Of a DNA stretch of 64,000 nt, positions 1 to 11,160 are shown in pieces. Position numbers and translations under genes: made by a program. Position 1 is the stretch's first letter. Each line of letters starts with the position of its first letter. Below the pieces are notes generated by a model. It had not been told where the DNA came from and ran no database searches. It was given only the letters and a program-made list of their open reading frames with translations. This DNA comes from Hydractinia symbiolongicarpus (lineage: Eukaryota; Cnidaria; Hydrozoa; Anthoathecata; Hydractiniidae), in contig NC_079877.1 in NCBI RefSeq assembly GCF_029227915.1, positions 248,001-312,000 of the forward strand. Direction: 5' to 3'.

Positions 1-231
1 CCACTAAAACGTATGAGACTTGTAGTTTTCAAAAATGTTTTGATTTTTGATGAGACGCTGAATAAAAGAAGTTTAATCGCCGGCAAACGAAAACCCGCAA
101 ATTCCCGTAAATCTCGGACTAGGCCCGTATAGCCAAAAGTATACAAAGAAAGTATCCAGGGAGTAAACTCATTTCCCGAACGATTTTTTAAATTATTTTT
201 GCACCACTAAAACGCATGAGACTTGTAGTTT

Positions 232-253
232 TCAAAAATGTTTTCATTTTTGA
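232..253. other. Perfect hairpin inside each monomer (representative copy)
   Basis: TCAAAAATG (232-240) is the exact reverse complement of CATTTTTGA (245-253), with loop TTTT between them. This is a 9-bp stem with a 4-nt loop at monomer positions 29-50, present in the great majority of monomers. Some copies carry single changes in it. A C-to-G change giving 'ttttgattttt' breaks the closing pair (near 41, 3,490, 4,505, 23,870, 25,010, 30,290). 'aagaatg' and 'aggaatg' change the left arm without a matching change on the right. Hairpins of this kind are common in satellites; function is not shown. Confidence 0.85.
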
Positions 254-296
254 TGAGACGCGGAATAAAAGAAGTTTAATCGCCGGCAAACGAAAA

Positions 297-330
297 CCCG
301 CGAATTCCCGTAAATCCCGGACTCGGCCCG
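297..330. other. Helically phased CCCG block (representative copy)
   Basis: CCCG occurs at 297, 307, 316 and 327 (monomer positions 94, 104, 113, 124), with spacings of 10, 9 and 11 bp, about one helical turn each. The words therefore lie on one face of the DNA. The block is CpG-rich and is the main seat of subtype variation: 'gaattcccg' or 'gatttcccg' or 'ccatttcccg', 'cccggactcgg' or 'cccgcgcttgg' or 'cccgtgcttgg' or 'cccgggcttgg', and 'cctgta'. The four-word frame is usually kept despite this. It could be a relic of a short ancestral repeat or a protein-binding platform; I cannot tell which. Confidence 0.7.
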
Positions 331-3043
331 TATAGTCAAAAGTATACAAAGAAAATACCCAGGGAGTAAACTCATTTCCAGAACGATTTTTTAAATTATC
401 TTTTCACCACTAAATCGCACGAGACTTGTAGTTTTCAAAAATGTTTTCATTTTTGATGAGACGCTGAATAAAAGAAGTTTAATCGCCGGCAAACGAAAAC
501 CCGCGAATTCCCGTAAATCCTGGACTCGGCTTGGAAAGTCAAAAGTATACAAAGAAAATACCCAGGGAGTAAACTCATTTCCAGAACGATTTTTTAAATT
601 ATCTTTTCACCACTAAAACGCATGACACTTGTAGTTTTCAAAAATGTTTTCATTTTTGATGAGACGCTGAATAAAAGAAGTTTAATCGCTGGCAAACGAA
701 AACCCGCGAATTCCCGTAAATCTCGGACTCGGCCCGTATAGCCAAAAGTATACAAAGAAAGTATCCAGGGAGTAAACTCATTTCCCGAACGATTTTTTAA
801 ATTATTTTTTCACCACTAAAACGCATGAGACTTGTAGTTTTCAAGAATGTTTTCATTTTTGATGAGACGCTGAATAAAAGAAGTTAAATCGCCAGCAAAC
901 GAAAACCCGCGAATTCCCGTAAATCCCGGACTCGGCCCGTATAGTCGAATGTATACAAAGAAAGTACCCTGTGAGTAAACTCATTTCTCGAACGATTTTT
1001 TAAATTATTTTTTCACCACTAAAACGCATGAGACTTGTAGTTTTCAAAAATGTTTTCATTTTTGATGAGACGCTGAATAAAAGAAGTTTAATCGCCGGCA
1101 AACGAAAACCCGCGATTTCCCGTAAACCCCGCGCTTGGCCCGTATAGTCGAATGTATACAAAGAAAGTACCCTGTGAGTAAACTCATTTCGAGAACGATT
1201 TTTTAAATTATCTTTTCACCACTAAAACGCATGAGACTTGTAGTTTTCAAAAATGTTTTCATTTTTGATGAGACGCTGAATAAAAGAAGTTTAATCGCCG
1301 GCAAACAAAAACCCGCCATTTCCCGGAAATCCCGGACTCAGCCCGTATAGTCAAATGTATACAAAGAAAGTACCCTGCGAGTAAACTCATTTCCAGAACA
1401 ATTTTTTAAATTATCTTTTCACCACTAAAACGCACGAGACTTGTAGTTTTCAAAAATGTTTTCATTTTTGATGAGACGCTGAATAAAAGAAGTTTAATCG
1501 CCGGCAAACGAAAACCCGCGAATTCCCGTAAATCCTGGACTCGGCCCGTATAGTCAAAAGTATACAAAAAAGTACCCTGCGAGTAAACTCATTTCCAGAA
1601 CGATTTTTTAAATTATCTTTTCACCACTAAAACGCACGAGACTTGTAGTTTTCAAAAATGTTTTCATTTTTGATGAGACGCTGAATAAAAGAAGTTTAAT
1701 CGCCGGCAAACGAAAACCCGCCAATTCCCGTAAATCCCGCACTCGGTCCGTATAGTCAAAAGTATACAAAGAAAATACCCAGGGAGTAAACTCATTTCCA
1801 GAACGATTTTTTAAATTATCTTTTCACCACTAAATCGCATGAGACTTGTAGTTTTTAAAAATGTTTTCATTTTTGATGAGACGCTGAATAAAAGATGTTT
1901 AATCACCGGCAAACGAAAAGCCGCGATTTCCCGTAAATCCCGGACTCGGCCCGTATAGTCAAAAGTGTACAAAGAAAATACCCAGGAAGTAAACTCATTT
2001 CCCGAACGATTTTTTAAATTATTTTTTCACCACTAAAACGTATGAGACTTGTAGTTTTCAAAAATGTTTTCATTTTTGATGAGACGCTGAATAAAAGAAG
2101 TTTAATCGCCGGCAAACGAAAACCCGCCAATTCCCGTAAATCCCGGACTTGGCCTGTACAGTCAAAAGTACACAAAGAAAATACCCAGGGAGTAAACTTA
2201 TTTCCCGAACGATTTTTTAAATTATTTTTTCACCACTAAAACGCATGAGACTTGTAGTTTTCAGGAATGTTTTCATTTTTGATGAGACGCTGAATAAAAG
2301 AAGTTTAATCGCCGGCAAACGAAAACCCGCGATTTCCCGTAAATCCCGCGCTTGACCCGTATAGTCGAATGTATACAAAGAAAGTACCCTGTGAGTAAAC
2401 TCATTTCCCGATCGTTTTTTTAAATTATTTTTCACCACTAAAACGTATGAGACTTGTAGTTTTAAAAAATGTTTTCATTTTTGATGAGACGCTTAATAAA
2501 AGAAGTTTAATCGCCGGCAAACAAAAATCCGCCATTTCCCGTAAATTCCGGACTCAGCCCGTATAGTCAAATGTATACAAAGAAAGTACCCTGCGAGTAA
2601 ACTCATTTCCAGAACGATTTTTTAAATTATCTTTTCACCACTAAAACGCACGAGACTTGTAGTTTTCAAAAATGTTTTCATTTTTGATGAGACGCTGAAT
2701 AAAAGAAGTTTAATCGCCGGCAAACGAAAACCCGCGAATTCCCGTAAATCCCGCGCTTGGCCCGTATAGTCGAATGTATACAAAGAAAGTACCCTGTGAG
2801 TAAACTCATTTCCCGAACGATTTTTTAAATTATTTTTTCACCACTAAAACGTATGAGACTTGTAGTTTTAAAAAATGTTTTCATTTTTGATGAGACGCTT
2901 AATAAAAGAAGTTTAATCGCCGGCAAACAAAAATCCGCCATTTCCCGTAAATCCCGGACTCAGCCCGTATAGTCAAATGTATACAAAGAAAGTACCCTGC
3001 GAGTAAACTCATTTCCAGAACGATTTTTGAAATTATCTTTTCA

Positions 3044-4870
3044 CCACTAAAACGCACGAGACTTTTAGTTTTCAAAAATGTTTTCATTTTTGATGAGACG
3101 CTGAATAAAAGATGTTTAATCACCGGCAAACGAAAAGCCGCAATTTCCCGTAAATCCTGGACTCGGCCCGTATAGCCAAAAGTATACAAAGAAAGTATCC
3201 AGGGAGTAAACTCATTTCCCGAACGATTTTTTAAATTATTTTTTCACCACTAAAACGCATGAGACTTGTAGTTTTCAAAAATGTTTTCATTTTTGATGAG
3301 ACGCGGAATAAAGGAAGTTTAATCGCCGGCAAACGAAAACCCGCGATTTGCCGTAAATCCCGGACTCGGCCCGTATAGTCAAAAGTATATAAAGAAAATA
3401 CCCAGGGAGTAAACTCATTTCCCGAACGATTTTTTAAATTATTTTTTCACCACTAAAACGTATGAGACTTGTAGTTTTCAAAAATGTTTTGATTTTTGAT
3501 GAGACGCTGAATAAAAGAAGTTTAATCGCCGGCAAACGAAAACCCGCGAATTCCCGTAAATCCCGGACTCGGTCCGTATAGTCAAAAGTATACAAAGAAA
3601 ATACCCAGGGAGTAAACTCATTTCCAGAACGATTTTTTAAGTTATCTTTTCACCACTAAATCGCATGAGACTTGTAGTTTTCAAAAATGTTTTCATTTTT
3701 GATGAGACGCTGAATAAAAGATGTTTAATCACCGGCAAACGAAAAGCCGCGATTTCCCGTAAATCCCGGACTCGGCCCGTATAGTCAAAAGTGTACAAAG
3801 AAAATACCCAGGGAGTAAACTCATTTCCTGAACGATTTTTTAAATTATTTTTTCACCACTAACACGTATGAGACTTGTAGTTTTCAAAAATGTTTTCATT
3901 TTTGATGAGACGCTTAATAAAAGAAGTTTAATCGCCGGCAAACAAAAATCCGCCATTTCCCGTAAACCCCGCGCTTGGCCCGTATAGTCAAATGTATACA
4001 AAGAAAGTACCCTGCGAGTAAACTCATTTCCAGAACGATTTTTTAAATTATCTTTTCACCACTAAAACGCACGAGACTTGTAGTTTTCAAAAATGTTTTC
4101 ATTTTTGATGAGACGCTGAATAAAAGATGTTTAATCACCGGCAAACGAAAAGCCGCAATTTCCCGTAAATCCCGGACTCGGCCCGTATAGCCAAAAGTAT
4201 ACAAAGAAAGTATCCAGGGAGTAAACTCATTTCCCGAACGATTTTTTAAATTATTTTTTCACCACTAAAACGCATGAGACTTGTAGTTTTCAAAAATGTT
4301 TTCATTTTTGATGAGACGCGGAATAAAAGAAGTTTAATCGCCGGCAAACGAAAACCCGCGATTTGCCGTAAATCCTGGACTCGGCCCGTATAGTCAAAAG
4401 TATATAAAGAAAATACCCAGGGAGTAAACTCATTTCCCGAACGAATTTTTAAATTATTTTTTCACCACTAAAACGTATGAGACTTGTAGTTTTCAAAAAT
4501 GTTTTGATTTTTGATGAGACGCTGAATAAAAGAAGTTTAATCGCCGGCAAACGAAAACCCGCGAATTCCCGTAAATCCCGGACTCGGTCCGTATAGTCAA
4601 AAGTATACAAAGAAAATACCCAGGGAGTAAACTCATTTCCAGAACGATTTTTTAAGTTATCTTTTCACCACTAAATCGCATGAGACTTGTAGTTTTCAAA
4701 AAGGTTTTCATTTTTGATGAGACGCTGAATAAAAGATGTTTACTCACCGGCAAACGAAAAGCCGCGATTTCCCGTAAATCCCGGACTCGGCCCGTATAGT
4801 CAAAAGTGTACAAAGAAAATACCCAGGGAGTAAACTCATTTCCCGAACGATTTTTTAAATTATTTTTTCA
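3044..4870 (+). repeat. 5-mer (1,015 bp) HOR, two copies, the second missing its last monomer
   Basis: Unit 1 spans 3,044-4,058 and unit 2 spans 4,059-4,870, offset 1,015 bp (5 x 203). Shared in order: a 'gatgtttaatcacc' / 'gccgcaattt' monomer; a 'cggaataaa' / 'cgatttgccg' monomer; a 'cgtatgag' / 'ttttgattttt' monomer; and a 'taaatcgcatgag' / 'gtgtac' monomer. The fifth monomer of unit 1 ('cgcttaataaaag', 'aaatccgcc', 'aaaccccgcgc') is replaced in unit 2 by the type that also stands at 2,030 and 14,610. Confidence 0.85.
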
Positions 4871-7800
4871 CCACTAAAACGTATGAGACTTGTAGTTTTC
4901 AAAAATGTTTTCATTTTTGATGAGACGCTGAATAAAAGAAGTTTAATCGCCGGCAAACGAAAACCCGCGAATTCCCGTAAATCCCGGACTTGGCCCGTAC
5001 AGTCAAAAGTATACAAAGAAAATACCCAGGGAGTAAACTTATTTCCCGAACGATTTTTTAAAATATTTTTTCACCACTAAAACGCATGAGACTTGTAGTT
5101 TTCAGGAATGTTTTCATTTTTGATGAGACGCTGAATAAAAGAAGTTTAATCGCCGGCAAACGAAAACCCGCGATTTCCCGTAAATCCCGCGCTTGGCCCG
5201 TATAGTCGAATGTATACAAAGAAAGTACCCTGTGAGTAAACTCATTTCCCGAACGATTTTTTAAATTATTTTTGCACCACTAAAACGCATGAGACTTGTA
5301 GTTTTCAAAAATGTTTTCATTTTTGATGAGACGCGGAATAAAAGAAGTTTAATCGCCGGCAAACCAAAACCCGCGAAATCCCGTAAATCCCGGACTCGGC
5401 CCGTATAGTCAAAAGTATACAAAGAAAATACCCAGGGAGTAAACTCATTTCCAGAACGATTTTTTAAATTATCTTTTCACCACTAAAACGCACGAGACTT
5501 GTAGTTTTCAAAAATGTTTTCATTTTTGATGAGACGCTGAATAAAAGAAGTTTAATCGCCGGCAAACGAAAACCCGCGAATTCCCGTAAATCCCGCGCTT
5601 GGCCCGTATAGTCGAATGTATACAAAGAAAGTACCCTGTGAGTAAACTCATTTCCCGATCGATTTTTTAAATTATTTTTTCACCACTAAAACGTATGAGA
5701 CTTGTAGTTTTAAAAAATGTTTTCATTTTTGATGAGACGCTTAATAAAAGAAGTTTAATCGCCGGCAAACAAAAATCCGCCATTTCCCGTAAATCCCGGA
5801 CTCAGCCCGTATAGTCAAATGTATACAAAGAAAGTACCCAGGGAGTAAACTCATTTCCCGAACGATTTTTTAAATTATTTTTTCACCACTAAAACGTAGG
5901 AGACTTGTAGTTTTCAAAAATGTTTTCATTTTTGATGAGACGCCTAATAAAAGAAGTTTAATCACCGGCAAACGAAAACCCGCGATTTGCCGTACATCCC
6001 GGACTCGGCCCGTATAGTCAAAAGTATATAAAGAAAATACCCAGGGAGTAAACTCATTTCCCGAACGATTTTTTAAATTATTTTTTCACCACTAAAACGT
6101 ATGAGACTTGTAGTTTTCAAAAATGTTTTCATTTTTGATGAGACGCTGAATAAAAGAAGTTTAATCGCCGGCAAACGAAAACCCGCGAATTCCCGTAAAT
6201 CCTGGACTCGGCCCGGAAAGTCAAAAGTATACAAAGAAAATACCCAGGGAGTAAACTCATTTCCAGAACGATTTTTTAAATTATCTTTTCACCACTAAAA
6301 CGCATGACACTTGTAGTTTTCAAAAATGTTTTCATTTTTGATGAGACGCTGAATAAAAGAAGTTTAATCGCTGGCAAACGAAAACCCGCGAATTCCCGTA
6401 AATCTCGGACTCGGCCCGTATAGCCAAAAGTATACAAAGAAAGTATCCAGGGAGTAAACTCATTTCCCAAACGATTTTTTAAATTATTTTTTCACCACTA
6501 AAACGCATGAGACTTGTAGTTTTCAAGAATGTTTTCATTTTTGATGAGACGCTGAATAAAAGAAGTTAAATCGCCAGCAAACGAAAACCCGCGAATTCCC
6601 GTAAATCCCGGACTCGGCCCGTATAGTCGAATGTATACAAAGAAAGTACCCTGTGAGTAAACTCATTTCCCGAACGATTTTTTAAATTATTTTTTCACCA
6701 CTAAAACGCATGAGACTTGTAGTTTTCAAAAATGTTTTCATTTTTGATGAGACGCTGAATAAAAGAAGTTTAATCGCCGGCAAACGAAAACCCGCGATTT
6801 CCCGTAAACCCCGCGCTTGGCCCGTATAGTCGAATGTATACAAAGAAAGTACCCTGTGAGTAAACTCTTTTTGAGAACGATTTTTTAAATTATCTTTTCA
6901 CCACTAAAACGCATGAGACTTGTAGTTTTCAAAAATGTTTTCATTTTTGATGAGACGCTGAATAAAAGAAGTTTAATCGCCGGCAAACAAAAACCCGCCA
7001 TTTCCCGTAAATCCCGGACTCAGCCCGTATAGTGAAATGTATACAAAGAAAGTACCCTGCGAGTAAACTCATTTCCAGAACAATTTTTTAAATTATCTTT
7101 TCACCACTAAAGCGCACGAGACTTGTAGTTTTCAAAAATGTTTTCATTTTTGATGAGACGCTGAATAAAAGAAGTTTAATCGCCGGCAAACGAAAACCCG
7201 CGAATTCCCGTAAATCCCGGACTCGGCCCGTATAGTCAAAAGTATACAAAAAAGTACCCTGCAAGTAAACTCATTTCCAGAACGATTTTTTAAATTATAT
7301 TTTCACCACTAAAACGCACGAGACTTGTAGTTTTCAAAAATGTTTTCATTTTTGATGAGACGCGGAATAAAAGAAGTTTAATCGCCGGCAAACGAAAACC
7401 CGCGAATTCCCGTAAATCTTGGACTCGGCCCGTATAGTCAAAAGTATACAAAGAAAGTATCCAGGGAGTAAACTCATTTCCCGAACGATTTTTTAAATTA
7501 TTTTTGCACCACTAAAACGCATGAGACTTGTAGTTTTCAAAAATGTTTTCATTTTTGATGAGACGCGGAATAAAAGAAGTTTAATCGCCGGCAAACGAAA
7601 ACCCGCGAATTCCCGTAAATCCCGGACTCGGCCCGTATAGTCAAAAGTATACAAAGAAAATACCCAGGGAGTAAACTCATTTCCAGAACGATTTTTTAAA
7701 TTATCTTTTTACCACTAAAACGCACGAGACTTGTAGTTTTCAAAAATGTTTTCATTTTTGATGAGACGCTGAATAAAAGAAGTTTAATCGCCGGCAAACG

Positions 7801-8320
7801 AAAACCCGCGAATTCCCGTAAATCCTGGACTCGGCCCGGAAAGTCAAAAGTATACAAAGAAAATACCCAGGGAGTAAACTCATTTCCAGAACTATTTTTT
7901 AAATTATCTTTTCACCACTAAAACGCATGACACTTGTAGTTTTCAAAAATGTTTTCATTTTTGATGAGACGCTGAATAAAAGAAGTTTAATCGCCGGCAA
8001 ACGAAAACCCGCGATTTCCCGTAAACCCCGCGCTTGGCCCGTATAGTCGAATGTATACAAAGAAAGTACCCTGTGAGTAAACTCTTTTTGAGAACGATTT
8101 TTTAAATTATTTTTTCACCACTAAAACGCATGAGACTTGTAGTTTTCAAAAATGTTTTCATTTTTGATGAGACGCTGAATAAAAGAAGTTTAATCGCCGG
8201 CAAACAAAAACCCGGGATTTCCCGTAAACCCCGCGCTTGGCCCGTATAGTCGAATGTATACAAAGAAAGTACCCTGTGAGTAAACTCTTTTTGAGAACGA
8301 TTTTTTAAATTATCTTTTCA

Positions 8321-11160
8321 CCACTAAAACGCATGAGACTTGTAGTTTTCAAAAATGTTTTCATTTTTGATGAGACGCTGAATAAAAGAAGTTTAATCGC
8401 CGGCAAACAAAAACCCGGGATTTCCCGTAAACCCCGCGCTTGGCCCGTATAGTCGAATGTATACAAAGAAAGTACCCTGTGAGTAAACTCTTTTTGAGAA
8501 CGATTTTTTAAATTATCTTTTCACCACTAAAACGCATGAGACTTGTAGTTTTCAAAAATGTTTTCATTTTTGATGAGACGCTGAATAAAAGAAGTTTAAT
8601 CGCCGGCAAACAAAAACCCGCCATTTCCCGTAAATCCCGGACTCAGCCCGTATAGTCGAATGTATACAAAGAAAGTACCCTGTGAGTAAACTCATTTCTC
8701 GAACGATTTTTTAAATTATTTTTTCACCACTAAAACGCATGAGACTTGTAGTTTTCAAAAATGTTTTCATTTTTGATGAGACGCTGAATAAAAGAAGTTT
8801 AATCGCCGGCAAACGAAAACCCGCGATTTCCCGTAAACCCCGCGCTTGGCCCGTATAGTCGAATGTATACAAAGAAAGTACCCTGTGAGTAAACTCTTTT
8901 TGAGAACGATTTTTTAAATTATCTTTTCACCACTAAAACGCATGAGACTTGTAGTTTTCAAAAATGTTTTCATTTTTGATGAGACGCTGAATAAAAGAAG
9001 TTTAATCGCCGGCAAACAAAAACCCGCCATTTCCCGTAAATCCCGGACTCAGCCCGTATAGTCAAATGTATACAAAGAAAGTACCCTGCGAGTAAACTCA
9101 TTTCCAGAACAATTTTTTAAATTATCTTTTCACCACTAAAGCGCACGAGACTTGTAGTTTTCAAAAATGTTTTCATTTTTGATGAGACGCTGAATAAAAG
9201 AAGTTTAATCGCCGACAAACGAAAACCCGCGAATTCCCGTAAATCCCGGACTCGGCCCGTATAGTCAAAAGTATACAAAAAAGTACCCTGCAAGTAAACT
9301 CATTTCCAGAACGATTTTTTAAATTATATTTTCACCACTAAAACGCACGAGACTTGTAGTTTTCAAAAATGTTTTCATTTTTGATGAGACGCGGAATAAA
9401 AGAAGTTTAATCGCCGGCAAACGAAAACCCGCGAATTCCCGTAAATCCCGGACTCGGCCCGTATAGCCAAAAGTATACAAAGAAAGTATCCAGGGAGTAA
9501 ACTCATTTCCCGAACGATTTTTTAAATTATTTTTGCACCACTAAAACGCATGAGACTTGTAGTTTTCAAAAATGTTTTCATTTTTGATGAGACGCGGAAT
9601 AAAAGAAGTTTAATCGCCGGCAAACGAAAACCCGCGAATTCCCGTAAATCGCGGACTCGGCCCGTATAGTCAAAAGTATACAAAGAAAATACCCAGGGAG
9701 TAAACTCATTTCCAGAACGATTTTTTAAATTATCTTTTTACCACTAAAACGCACGAGACTTGTAGTTTTCAAAAATGTTTTCATTTTTGATGAGACCCTG
9801 AATAAAAGAAGTTTAATCGCCGGCAAACGAAAACCCGCGAATTCCCGTAAATCCTGGACTCGGCCCGGAAAGTCAAAAGTATACAAAGAAAATACCCAGG
9901 GAGTAAACTCATTTCCAGAACGATTTTTTAAATTATCTTTTCACCACTAAAACGCATGACACTTGTAGTTTTCAAAAATGTTTTCATTTTTGATGAGACG
10001 CTGAATAAAAGAAGTTTAATCGCTGGCAAACGAAAACCCGCGAATTCCCGTAAATCTCGGACTCGGCCCGTATAGCCAAAAGTATACAAAGAAAGTATCC
10101 AGGGAGTAAACTCATTTCCCGAACGATTTTTTAAATTATTTTTTCACCACTAAAACGCATGAGACTTGTAGTTTTCAAGAATGTTTTCATTTTTGATGAG
10201 ACGCTGAATAAAAGAAGTTAAATCGCCAGCAAACGAAAACCCGCGAATTCCCGTAAATCCCGGACTCGGCCCGTATAGTCGAATGTATACAAAGAAAGTA
10301 CCCTGTGAGTAAACTCATTTCTCGAACGATTTTTTAAATTATTTTTTCACCACTAAAACGCATGAGACTTGTAGTTTTCAAAAATGTTTTCATTTTTGAT
10401 GAGACGCTGAATAAAAGAAGTTTAATCGCCGGCAAACGAAAACCCGCGATTTCCCGTAAACCCCGCGCTTGGCCCGTATAGTCGAATGTATACAAAGAAA
10501 GTACCCTGTGAGTAAACTCTTTTTGAGAACGATTTTTTAAATTATCTTTTCACCACTAAAACGCATGAGACTTGTAGTTTTCAAAAATGTTTTCATTTTT
10601 GATGAGACGCTGAATAAAAGAAGTTTAATCGCCGGCAAACAAAAACCCGCCATTTCCCGTAAATCCCGGACTCAGCCCGTATAGTCAAATGTATACAGAG
10701 AAAGTACCCTGCGAGTAAACTCATTTCCAGAACAATTTTTTAAATTATCTTTTCACCACTAAAACGCATGAGACTTGTAGTTTTCAAAAATGTTTTCATT
10801 TTTGATGAGACGCTGAATAAAAGAAGTTCAATCGCCGGCAAACGAAAACCCGCGAATTCCCGTAAATCCCGGACTCGGCCCGTATAGTCAAAAGTATACA
10901 AAAAAGTACCCTGCAAGTAAACTCATTTCCAGAACGATTTTTTAAATTATATTTTCACCACTAAAACGCACGAGACTTGTAGTTTTCAAAAATGTTTTCA
11001 TTTTTGATGAGACGCTGAATAAAAGAAGTTTAATCGCCGGCAAACAAAAACCCGCGATTTCCCGTAAACCCCGCGCTTGGCCCGTATAGTGGAATGTATA
11101 CAAAGAAAGTACCCTGTGAGTAAACTCTTTTTGAGAACGATTTTTTAAATTATTTTTTCA
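8321..11160 (+). repeat. 14-mer (2,840 bp) HOR, copy 1
   Basis: Markers recur exactly 2,840 bp downstream: 'acccgggatttcccg' (8,4xx and 11,2xx), 'gccgacaaac' (9,211 and 12,051) and 'gagaccctg' (9,793 and 12,633). 2,840 is 14 x 203 minus 2; the 2-bp loss reflects monomers with 'tacaaaaaag'. The block carries the diagnostic 'ctctttttgag' junction variant, which is confined to about 6.8-13.6 kb. The left edge is ambiguous because 8,118 also resembles 10,958. Confidence 0.85.

Larger units (their letters stand above)
204..406 (+). repeat. Representative monomer (reference for numbering)
   Basis: A full 203-bp unit close to consensus. In order: 'ccactaaaac' (1-10); subtype site 'gcatgag', with alternatives 'gtatgag' and 'gcacgag' (11-17); AT-rich hairpin region (26-50); 'gatgagacgc' (49-58); 'aataaaagaagtttaat' (61-77); palindrome GCCGGC (79-84); CpG-rich CCCG block (94-127), with an EcoRI-type GAATTC at 99-104 in about half the copies and 'gatttc' in many others; palindrome GTATAC (139-144); variable 'aaatacccaggg', 'agtatccaggg', 'agtaccctgcg' or 'agtaccctgtg' segment (151-162); variable 'ccaga', 'cccga', 'ctcga' or 'cgaga' (174-178); T-rich tail with TTTAAA (184-203). 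Confidence 0.95.
1..5682 (+). repeat. Left mosaic block of 203-bp monomers
   Basis: About 28 monomers of mixed subtypes. One dimer type ('agttttaaaaaatg' plus 'cgcttaataaaag') stands at 2,435 and 2,841 and again at about 5,684. The monomer starting at 2,030 recurs at 4,871 (offset 2,841) and later at 14,610. The 'catgacac' monomer at 610 recurs at about 6,292 (offset 5,682, 28 monomers minus 2 bp). No gene, RNA or foreign insertion is visible. Confidence 0.85.

Noticed and set aside
184-200. Rho-independent terminator or promoter signals in the T-rich tail
   Set aside because: The T tract has no GC-rich hairpin before it and recurs in every monomer of a non-coding array.
1-203. Monomer as an ancient head-to-tail dimer of about 100 bp
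   Set aside because: I compared the halves by eye. One is AT-rich with the hairpin and the other is GC-rich with the CCCG block, and I found no convincing alignment between them.
246-275. Hammerhead-ribozyme-like words 'tgatgag' followed by 'tgaa'
   Set aside because: The core needs CUGANGA and GAAA with stem II between them. Here the first C is U, the second word is GAAU, and 'gacgct' between them cannot form a stem. No NUH cleavage site is positioned.
936-951. CENP-B-box-like 'cccgtatagtcgaat' in the gtcgaatg subtypes
   Set aside because: The reverse-complement box pattern is CCCG-NN-T-NNNN-CGAA. Here the gap before CGAA is three bases rather than four, so it misses by one base and occurs only in some subtypes. 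I treat it as chance unless binding is shown.
2042-2239. Short open reading frames (about 61-102 codons, both strands) as genes
   Set aside because: They are the same monomer read repeatedly, in both orientations. Most copies carry stops, there is no ribosome-binding or splice context, the 203-bp period breaks frame between units, and the predicted peptides resemble no family that I know.
10825-10835. Pol III B-box-like 'agttcaatcgc' suggesting a tRNA or SINE origin
   Set aside because: It matches the B box at about nine of eleven places only in a minority variant; the common 'gtttaatcgcc' matches less well. I saw no A box at the right distance, no tRNA fold and no SINE tail.
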